This document shows positions 22,853-30,075 of a DNA stretch of 64,000 nt, one piece after another. The position numbers and the translations under genes are program-made. Each line of letters begins with the position of its first letter. The first letter of the stretch is position 1. This DNA comes from Allacma fusca. Its lineage: Eukaryota > Arthropoda > Collembola > Symphypleona > Sminthuridae. The notes beneath the pieces were generated by a model that saw nothing but the letters and a program-made list of their open reading frames with translations, was not told the DNA's origin and did no database searches. Location of the stretch: the NCBI GenBank assembly GCA_947179485.1, contig OX359245.1:52811067-52875066 (forward strand), written 5' to 3'.

Positions 22853-23112
22853 TCGCTTTCAGACTGATCCAAATCTTCTCGTCCTCTTTCGGGTACGAGT
22901 TGGGTATCGTCTACTTTCTCCGGTTTCTTCAGCGCTTTCTCCTTGAGGTGTTTCGCCTGCCTCTGTAACTCCCGAATTTCCTCCTGAACTTGTTGAAGTT
23001 CCCGTTGGATTTGTACTCGTCGGGTTCTGAGGGTCGCTGAATGTCTCTCGGTGATCTGACGTATTTGTTCTAATTCTTTCAGGCCTTCTGGGATTGTCTT
23101 TCGTGAAGACAT
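22849..23112 (-). CDS. Overprinted coiled-coil micro-ORF 5
   Basis: 87 codons in the +1 frame relative to pol, over its last 85 codons. The ATG is canonical. Heptad-type leucine, isoleucine, glutamine and glutamate residues run through most of it (IQRELQQVQEEIRELQRQ), followed by an acidic tail. Its stop overlaps the ATG of the bridging ORF. It is one of five such frames in a row. Confidence 0.5.
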   Translation of the reverse strand: MSSRKTIPEGLKELEQIRQITERHSATLRTRRVQIQRELQQVQEEIRELQRQAKHLKEKALKKPEKVDDTQLVPERGREDLDQSESE

Positions 23113-26100
23113 CCAATGACCTGTCCTCTTCTGTAGAAAATTCTACAGGTGTGTTAATGACTTCTGTATGCGTATCTACAAAGTCTTGTCCGTTTTCGTT
23201 TGCTAGAACTTCCTGGAACTCTTCGTCCTCTTCTGTAGAATTTTCTACAAGGACTTTTCGTTCCGTGGGTTGGTTGAATTGTTGGCTAGCCTGTTGGCTG
23301 CTCGAATTTGATTTTTCAGAGTATTCTTGGCTCTCTCGGTTTGTTCTATCTCTCTCTCCACTCGTGCTATTGCTTCTCGGATCCGACTGCCTTGCGCTTG
23401 TAGGCTTTGCAGTGTTTGTCTCTGAGCTTCGCTGGGTGGGCTTGGTGTTGAGTTCCACAAAGGGGGGCTCTTCCAAGGCCTTTTGCTCATCTGAGTGAAG
23501 CAATTGTGTCGAAATATCCGCCTCTACTGAGGGCCAAGGCACCTCAACTCGTGAAGTCGCTTCTGAAGGTCCTTGATTTCCTGTTTCAATTTGTCCAGGT
23601 CTCCTTCTCTCTGTCGTAGGCGGTTGATTAGTTCTCGGTTCTGATCCCGAATTGTAAGAATTTGTCTCTCTATACTTACTGCTGTCGTCCACATCAAGTT
23701 CTGTTGGACTTATCCCCGAACTACTTAATTTCTTAAGTGTTTTAAAGTCACTTTCGTCAATAAGTGGTTGAGTTTCTTCCTCACCTTCTGATGTTACACC
23801 TGAGCTGTTTTCAGCTGGTTTATTAAATCCGAAATATCTTCTTTGGCTTTCTGAGTTTCCTGGAGGGTTGCTTTGTGATCTCCCTCGAGTTGTTTCAGTT
23901 TGCTCAGTACTTCCTCCTGTTCCGCAATCTGATGTAAAATTCTTTGTTGGAGACGAATTTCGTTCTCCTTTGCCTTGATTAATTGGGCTTGTAATCCCTG
24001 GATGATTAGGATTAATTCTCTCTTTGTATGTGTCATCAGTTACTCTGGTTGCACCTCGTCTTGTGATTTCTCCACTTGTGGGCAGAAACTTGACGTTTGA
24101 GGTTTTGTCTCTTGAATCAGCAGTTCTAAAGCTGCGATTCTCTGTTTGATGTACTCTTCCTGAGCTGCGTACTTCCAAATTTTTATTTGGACTAAATTCC
24201 TCTGTTGTTTCAATCCCCTTATCTCGTCCCTGATTTCCTCTAGGGTGTTCATTTACTTTCGAGCGAGTGAAATATGGGTAATTTTTATCTAAAAATTCCC
24301 GATTATCTGAATAATTTTCTGATGAAAATTTTCTTACTTGTGTACTTGACTGCTTAGTAGTACCTTTTTCTCCTTGAGTGTTATCTTTGTGTTGATGTAG
24401 TCCCTGGTTTGGTTTCCCTCCTTCGGTTGGGGTGATTTGAGAGTGTGAGTAATTTTTATCACAAAATTCTCCTCTCTGTTGTACTGGCTGAGTTTGGTCA
24501 CTTGCACTGTCTGAGTAACTTTCGGATGAAAATTCTCTAGCTATTTCTTCGGTTTGAGCAGGTTGAACTTTAAAAGTCACCTTCTTGCTCGTAGTTGGAC
24601 TGTTATCTGAAGTGGTCGAACTCTTAAGAATTGACCGTGGCTGACTCACTATAACTTTTCCACACTTGTTCCAATTTCGTTTTGTCACCAATTCCACTAT
24701 ATCGGAATCTAAATCATAACTATACTCGTCCTCAATGTGTTCTCGCTGCAGGCACTTCTTAAGCCTTTCCACATGGACTTTCTGTCTCTTTTTAGAATTC
24801 CTAAGGTCTTGAATGATATAATTGTCTTTGGCTAAAACTTCTATGACTACAAAGGGTCCTTTGTAAGGGTGAAGAAAGCGTTCGCTCTTTCCAACTATCC
24901 TGGTCGGTGTAAAGACTCGCACTGTGTCTCCGATGTTGAATTTAACGAGCCTTCTTTTCCTATCATACCAATCCTTACTGTAGTCCTGCCGTTCCCTTAT
25001 CTTAGCAATAGCTTTTTCTATTCTAGTAGTGGCTTCCTCAGCACTCATAAAATTTGTGTCGACGCTGCTTAAACACAGTTGTAAGTTAAAATCATATATG
25101 GGTTGTCGCCTAAACATCATAAAATAAGGAGTTTCTTTGGTCACGTCATGGTGACTGCAATTGTAAGCATTTATTAGAAATGGTAAACAACTGCACCATA
25201 GTGCTTGCTCTTTTTGAGTATAATGACTCAGCATAGTGCTTATAGTCTGGACCATTCTTTCTATTTGTCCAACACTATTATGTCTTAATGCTGTAGATGT
25301 AGAATGGTTCATGCCTAATCTACGAAGTAATGCTTGAGTGATTTCCGCTCTGAATTCGGATCCTCCGTCACTCAGCAAGTTTTTAAACAGTCCGTATTTT
25401 AAAACCACTTTGTGAAGCAAAAACTCTGCTATCCTGTCAGCAGTTTTATCTGGAATTGCTTCTGCGATCACGAACTTTGAAACATAATCCTGTGCGATTA
25501 TAATGTACTTGTTCCCTTTTATGCTAATTTGCATGGGTCCAATGAGATCAATACATAATGCATCTCCTACATTTTCTATCCTGATTGGATGAAGTAATCC
25601 TGCTGGTTTCATTCTCATGGATTTAGCTGCTTGGCAACTTTCACATGACATGACATATTTTGCTACTGAGACGTTCATTTTTCTCCAAAAATAATTTTTG
25701 TTGAGTCTATGAAGAGTTTTCTGGAATCCTAAATGTCCTCCGCATAGGATCCCATCATGAGCTTTTGATAGTAGGAAATTTCTAAGTACTCGGGGTACGT
25801 ATAACTTACGTCCCTCTTTATGTACTATAGTAAGAATTCCTTCTTCATCAATTTCATATCGGCTATACTTTTCTTTGTCCTTCCAATTTAACGTATGCCG
25901 CATCTTTATTTTGTCCATGATGAATAAACAATCTGGATCGTCCCTTTGCATCTCCTGCATGTTATGTTCCTCTAACATAGTAACTTGCTCTTCATCTTCA
26001 AGTATCCTACACACAGGCTTGTGTGTGGAAAAAGTATCTTTGCTCCCTTCGCACCCCTGTAGTGCGTGAGCTCCTGGAACAAATTTTATTGCCCTATTTA

Positions 26101-29100
26101 ATGACATGTCCTCAGTTTTCTGAGCGTCTTTATTCCTTTGGCCTTCATCCTGTGAAAGACATAGTGAGTGTGACGTCTTTTTACTTGTCACAACACCCTG
26201 CCCTTTCAAAGGTTGAATCTTCCATGATCTTCCATCGGTGAATTTAATTTCACCTTCCCGGATATTTTTCCTCAGCTCTTCTACTGTGGTCGCCAGTAGA
26301 GAGTAATTATTTTCATTAACTGGATTCTCTGTGGATATGTACGTATGCGACGGCGGAGGGTTTTTGTTTTCCTCCGACTCGCATGCTGCAGATCTTCGTT
26401 GGATATTTTTCATCCATTCATCCACATCTCTGGAAATTTTCATCGCCTTGATCCGCTGTGGGGTATCAAGATCCGGGTTGTTAGCATATCCTGGACTTTC
26501 TGCATCAGGAACTTGATCAATCTTCCTGGCAGATTGTGCAGTGTATGTCTTCAATTGCGAAATAACTTCCTGTTTGAGCTTCCATTCATCTCCTTTTGCT
26601 GACGTTGGATTCCTCCAAGTCTCTTCAAATGCAAACCATTTCTCCTCATCTGTGGGATCGTGTCCGGATGGAATGTGATTTTCCACACTGAACTTTTCCT
26701 GTTCCAGTGTCGGTTGGTCGCATTCCTTTTGGACGTTCCTATCCTCATCCGTGAGTACCAATTTCTTGGCCTCTTTAGGACTGGCGGGATGGGTGGGCGG
26801 GAAAGTTGAGGACTTCTTTTGTGTAGTCTCAGCTGCCTGGCTCACCAGATCCGCTGTTTCCTGATTCTTCAAAGTTTGGTCATGGGCTTCCGTCTCGGAG
26901 TCTACAATCATGGCTGGTGGTAGATGTACAGCTTTTGTTTCAGCCTCACCTGCCCCATCCATTGTTGTGAATTCCATAGTACTCCGTGTCATCTGCCCTA
27001 GGGATTTTGGTGAATCAATGTCGACCTTCCCATCGGTTGGACTTTGTGACGTTATTGCTGTCGTTGACTTTGGAGTAGGAGACCAATCAGTCCCCATTCC
27101 AATGTCAGTGATAGTATTTCTGTCAAAATCTTCATGTTCATTTTGAACTTGAGCTTTCTTTGGCGATAGAAATTCTTTCATATCTAATTCATTTATTGTT
27201 GCATTGTGACGCTCTATATCTTGTATTAGCTTGAGATTTTTCTCGTAGATATACTCATTGGTGTATTTCCAGGTATTTTCATCCTCTAGTGGGTCATCCT
27301 CCCGAAATTCGTGGATTGTGATGATGTCATCTACGGATAATTTCCATTCTTTGAGCGCTGAGTAGCTGTGTGTTACTTCATTTACACGGCTCTTTACGCT
27401 CATTGTATGGTTCTCCCAATCCGTTTCCTCCAAATTCGGTTGAGGTGCTAAGATTTCCACTTGTGATTTGACTTTACGCCTGGGTTGACCTTTCAATCTT
27501 CCTGACCATGGATTTTGTCGCTGTGGGATTATGGCTTCCTCTTCGTCTGAGGATTGACTTTCGTCATCCGTCCAATATTTTCCCTTATAGCTTTCCCTGG
27601 TCGTAAGGCTGGCTGCACACGCTGGTGGTGGCATCATTATGTTCCCCTGAGGGATTTGTTTTTGTTCTTCCAAAGCGATTTTGTGCTCTTTGACCGGATC
27701 TGGGTCAAATTCGATCACTCGGTCCTCTGTATCTTCCAAATCTTCCTTTGTATAGGGTAATGGAGCTCTGGATAGAAAGTCTGCATCCAAGTGTAATGCT
27801 CCTTTCTTGTATGTGACTTGAAAGTCAAATTCTTGTAGTTTATTTACAAACTTACTTATTCGGTGGTTTGGATCTTTTTGTAATCGTAGGTAGCACAATG
27901 CTAAATGATCTGATCTGATTAAAAATTTCCTCAAATAAAGGTATTGTCTGAATTTGCGAACTGCATATACGACTGCTGCTAGTTCTAATTCTGTGACTGA
28001 GTAATTCTTTTCTGATTGAATTAGTGTCCTTGAAGCATAAGCTATTGGATGTTCTCCTCCCTCATCTTGAAGTATACAGCATCCTAGTCCTGAGATTGAT
28101 GCATCTGTATGTAGTATGCAATCCAATTCTGGGTTGAAATGAGCTAGAACTGGCTGTGTCATTAATTTGGTTTTGAGAATGTTGAAGGCAATTGTTGCAT
28201 CTGCACTCCATTGGAAGCATCTTATGCGTTTTTGTCCTTCAGATTTCCCTTTACTTCCAATCCATGATTGTGAGATGGGACTAGCAATTTTTGCGAAGTC
28301 CTTAATGTATTTTCTGTAGAAACTGCATATTCCGAAAAATCTTCTTGCTTCTGTTTCAGATTTTGGTATTGGCACATGTCTAATAGCGTCCACCTTTGCA
28401 GGATCTGGACTGGTGCCTTCCCTGGATACCTTAAATCCTAAAACAATTACTTCAAAATATCCGAATTTGCATTTCTTTGGCTTGAACTTAAAGTTTTTGT
28501 TGCTGGCTCTTAACATCAATTCTTCGAGAGATGCTAATTTGTCCAAAAGATGAATTCCATAAGAGATTACATCATCTAAATATACCATGGCTCCCCTAAA
28601 TTTGAGTGAGCCCAGCATTTGATCTGCTGCTCGCTGAAAAGCTGACGGTGCAATCTTGACTCCCATAGGTAGTCGTTTGAATGCATATAATCCGTCCTGT
28701 GTGATGAAAGAGGTTATAATTTGATCATCCTCGTGTATTAATAGTTGAAAGAAGCCTGACTCCATGTCAAGAGTGTCGAACATTGCAGATTTTCCAAATT
28801 GCATAAGTATGTCATCTATTCTTGCTAAAGGATAAACTTGATCTGTGATGGTCTTATTTAATGCTCGATAATCCACAACTGATCTAAATGTTCCGTCTTT
28901 CTTTTTGATGAGAAATAGTGGACTGCTGTAAGGTCCGTTTACTTCCTTAATGATGTCCGCATCTAACATCTTTTGTACTTCCTCACGTACTTTTTGTCGC
29001 TCCATAGGTGAGCAAGGGAAAGGTTTTGCCTGAACGGGTGGATTATTTCCCGTGTGGATCCGAATGGGATCAATCCACGCTGGTTCTTTCAGGTCTCCCT

Positions 29101-30055
29101 TGTTAAATGCAAAACATTCTGGATATCTTGTCAACAATGCTCGGTACTTAGCTCTTCCCTCTTCATCGAGCTCTTCATTGACATCGAAGCAATCGAGTTG
29201 TTCTTGTGTGAGCTTTTTGTGAGCATCCCGTAATTGATTGCGTTTGATTTTGATGAGATCAAAATTTTCCTCCGCATGACCTATAGCTGTCCGTCCATAC
29301 ATTGTCTGTGGGCATGGAGCTGGATTAAATACATATGCGAAAGGTTCTTCATTTGGTACTACACCTGCGGCTACTAAAAGTCGCTTGCTGGTGTAAAGCT
29401 TTTCTGATGGTTGTAAATAAAAATCCTTTTTGATACGTTTTGGAATTTGTATGGGCACTTTCATGTGTCCATAGGCTGGTATTGTGACTGCTTTTCGGGT
29501 CCTGCACATCATGTTCTTCGGTCCTTTGACTTCATGAAATGAAAAAATTGACCTGACAAATTCTATGTCGGCCTTTTTCTCCCCGACATAGAGATGAGTA
29601 TCTCTAGTCATTGGAACTGTTTGAAATCGGTCACTCCGTATTTCATTATTTTTGTAATCCAACGTTATTCCATAACGTGATAAAAGATCTTCACCTATAA
29701 TCATTCGTGGTTCTAGTGTTTCCATCACTAGACCTTTGAATAAAAGTTTTTCACCTTCAATCATCATTGTGAATTTGGTGAGGCAAATTGGCTTTACCAA
29801 TTCTGCATTTGCCACTGCTACACGCAGAGCGCTTGGAACTTCTTTTATTTCCGCACATCTGGGTACTAAATTTCTTTGGATACAGGATCTTGTTGCTCCT
29901 GAATCTAGTAAAGCTGGTATCATCATACTGCATATTTGTACTTGTAAAGTGGACTTGTTGCCGTTTGATAAACGACATGGGTTGAGATCAATAATTTCTA
30001 GTTCTTCGTCGTCTTTTGACTGACTTTCTACTCTAGTTGCTATAATTGCATTCAT
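22859..30055 (-). CDS. pol: Pol: protease, RT, RNase H, integrase
   Basis: 2398 codons from the first ATG, but the frame is open upstream to 30122 and is probably entered by -1 frameshifting from gag. The protease active site DSGA is near residue 51. The RT has the LPMG and YLDD motifs (YLDD near 492), and RNase H has HTDAS near 649 and DHLALCYL near 719. About 600 mostly polar, low-order residues (757-1362) then separate RNase H from integrase, which is unusual. The integrase has an HHCC zinc module (HDGILCGGHLG near 1433, CESCQ near 1470), the catalytic triad (CIDLIGP near 1502, SDGGSEF near 1565, GQIER near 1597) and a GPY/F-type module (HPYKGPFVV near 1730). The last 600 residues are Ser/Thr/Asn/Glu-rich and disordered, and the distal 460 are overprinted by five small coiled-coil frames. 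All key catalytic residues are present. No dUTPase or chromodomain is recognised. Confidence 0.95.
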   Translation of the reverse strand: MNAIIATRVESQSKDDEELEIIDLNPCRLSNGNKSTLQVQICSMMIPALLDSGATRSCIQRNLVPRCAEIKEVPSALRVAVANAELVKPICLTKFTMMIEGEKLLFKGLVMETLEPRMIIGEDLLSRYGITLDYKNNEIRSDRFQTVPMTRDTHLYVGEKKADIEFVRSIFSFHEVKGPKNMMCRTRKAVTIPAYGHMKVPIQIPKRIKKDFYLQPSEKLYTSKRLLVAAGVVPNEEPFAYVFNPAPCPQTMYGRTAIGHAEENFDLIKIKRNQLRDAHKKLTQEQLDCFDVNEELDEEGRAKYRALLTRYPECFAFNKGDLKEPAWIDPIRIHTGNNPPVQAKPFPCSPMERQKVREEVQKMLDADIIKEVNGPYSSPLFLIKKKDGTFRSVVDYRALNKTITDQVYPLARIDDILMQFGKSAMFDTLDMESGFFQLLIHEDDQIITSFITQDGLYAFKRLPMGVKIAPSAFQRAADQMLGSLKFRGAMVYLDDVISYGIHLLDKLASLEELMLRASNKNFKFKPKKCKFGYFEVIVLGFKVSREGTSPDPAKVDAIRHVPIPKSETEARRFFGICSFYRKYIKDFAKIASPISQSWIGSKGKSEGQKRIRCFQWSADATIAFNILKTKLMTQPVLAHFNPELDCILHTDASISGLGCCILQDEGGEHPIAYASRTLIQSEKNYSVTELELAAVVYAVRKFRQYLYLRKFLIRSDHLALCYLRLQKDPNHRISKFVNKLQEFDFQVTYKKGALHLDADFLSRAPLPYTKEDLEDTEDRVIEFDPDPVKEHKIALEEQKQIPQGNIMMPPPACAASLTTRESYKGKYWTDDESQSSDEEEAIIPQRQNPWSGRLKGQPRRKVKSQVEILAPQPNLEETDWENHTMSVKSRVNEVTHSYSALKEWKLSVDDIITIHEFREDDPLEDENTWKYTNEYIYEKNLKLIQDIERHNATINELDMKEFLSPKKAQVQNEHEDFDRNTITDIGMGTDWSPTPKSTTAITSQSPTDGKVDIDSPKSLGQMTRSTMEFTTMDGAGEAETKAVHLPPAMIVDSETEAHDQTLKNQETADLVSQAAETTQKKSSTFPPTHPASPKEAKKLVLTDEDRNVQKECDQPTLEQEKFSVENHIPSGHDPTDEEKWFAFEETWRNPTSAKGDEWKLKQEVISQLKTYTAQSARKIDQVPDAESPGYANNPDLDTPQRIKAMKISRDVDEWMKNIQRRSAACESEENKNPPPSHTYISTENPVNENNYSLLATTVEELRKNIREGEIKFTDGRSWKIQPLKGQGVVTSKKTSHSLCLSQDEGQRNKDAQKTEDMSLNRAIKFVPGAHALQGCEGSKDTFSTHKPVCRILEDEEQVTMLEEHNMQEMQRDDPDCLFIMDKIKMRHTLNWKDKEKYSRYEIDEEGILTIVHKEGRKLYVPRVLRNFLLSKAHDGILCGGHLGFQKTLHRLNKNYFWRKMNVSVAKYVMSCESCQAAKSMRMKPAGLLHPIRIENVGDALCIDLIGPMQISIKGNKYIIIAQDYVSKFVIAEAIPDKTADRIAEFLLHKVVLKYGLFKNLLSDGGSEFRAEITQALLRRLGMNHSTSTALRHNSVGQIERMVQTISTMLSHYTQKEQALWCSCLPFLINAYNCSHHDVTKETPYFMMFRRQPIYDFNLQLCLSSVDTNFMSAEEATTRIEKAIAKIRERQDYSKDWYDRKRRLVKFNIGDTVRVFTPTRIVGKSERFLHPYKGPFVVIEVLAKDNYIIQDLRNSKKRQKVHVERLKKCLQREHIEDEYSYDLDSDIVELVTKRNWNKCGKVIVSQPRSILKSSTTSDNSPTTSKKVTFKVQPAQTEEIAREFSSESYSDSASDQTQPVQQRGEFCDKNYSHSQITPTEGGKPNQGLHQHKDNTQGEKGTTKQSSTQVRKFSSENYSDNREFLDKNYPYFTRSKVNEHPRGNQGRDKGIETTEEFSPNKNLEVRSSGRVHQTENRSFRTADSRDKTSNVKFLPTSGEITRRGATRVTDDTYKERINPNHPGITSPINQGKGERNSSPTKNFTSDCGTGGSTEQTETTRGRSQSNPPGNSESQRRYFGFNKPAENSSGVTSEGEEETQPLIDESDFKTLKKLSSSGISPTELDVDDSSKYRETNSYNSGSEPRTNQPPTTERRRPGQIETGNQGPSEATSRVEVPWPSVEADISTQLLHSDEQKALEEPPFVELNTKPTQRSSETNTAKPTSARQSDPRSNSTSGERDRTNRESQEYSEKSNSSSQQASQQFNQPTERKVLVENSTEEDEEFQEVLANENGQDFVDTHTEVINTPVEFSTEEDRSLDVFTKDNPRRPERIRTNTSDHRETFSDPQNPTSTNPTGTSTSSGGNSGVTEAGETPQGESAEETGESRRYPTRTRKRTRRFGSV
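23245..23490 (-). CDS. Overprinted coiled-coil micro-ORF 4
   Basis: 81 codons, ATG start, same alternative frame as micro-ORFs 1, 2, 3 and 5. A proline-rich N-terminus precedes a helix (RQTLQSLQAQGSRIREAIAR and onward) with coiled-coil spacing and an asparagine-rich end. Its TAG lies inside a 16-bp near-palindrome. Confidence 0.5.
   Translation of the reverse strand: MSKRPWKSPPLWNSTPSPPSEAQRQTLQSLQAQGSRIREAIARVEREIEQTERAKNTLKNQIRAANRLANNSTNPRNEKSL
23524..23694 (-). CDS. Overprinted coiled-coil micro-ORF 3
   Basis: Only 56 codons, ATG to TAG, in the same alternative frame. After a short N-terminus it forms one long amphipathic helix (ENRELINRL-type heptads, LDKLKQEIKDLQKRLHEL). I derived the frame by hand from the sequence. 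Together with its neighbours it suggests selection on this frame. Confidence 0.45.
   Translation of the reverse strand: MWTTAVSIERQILTIRDQNRELINRLRQREGDLDKLKQEIKDLQKRLHELRCLGPQ
23794..24036 (-). CDS. Overprinted coiled-coil micro-ORF 2
   Basis: 80 codons, almost entirely coiled-coil (LIIQGLQAQLIKAKENEIRL and LSKLKQLEGDHKATLQE). Its ATG follows the stop of micro-ORF 1 by one codon (TAA CTG ATG), a spacing that would allow termination-coupled reinitiation. Confidence 0.55.
   Translation of the reverse strand: MTHTKRELILIIQGLQAQLIKAKENEIRLQQRILHQIAEQEEVLSKLKQLEGDHKATLQETQKAKEDISDLINQLKTAQV
24040..24252 (-). CDS. Overprinted coiled-coil micro-ORF 1
   Basis: 70 codons. The ATG directly follows an in-frame TAA. 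The helix IRDEIRGLKQQRNLVQIKI and IKQRIAALELLIQE has coiled-coil spacing, followed by a short polar tail. It lies over pol residues of about 1935-2005. Confidence 0.5.
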   Translation of the reverse strand: MNTLEEIRDEIRGLKQQRNLVQIKIWKYAAQEEYIKQRIAALELLIQETKPQTSSFCPQVEKSQDEVQPE

Positions 30056-30075
30056 TCTTTCTTGGATATCTTCAA

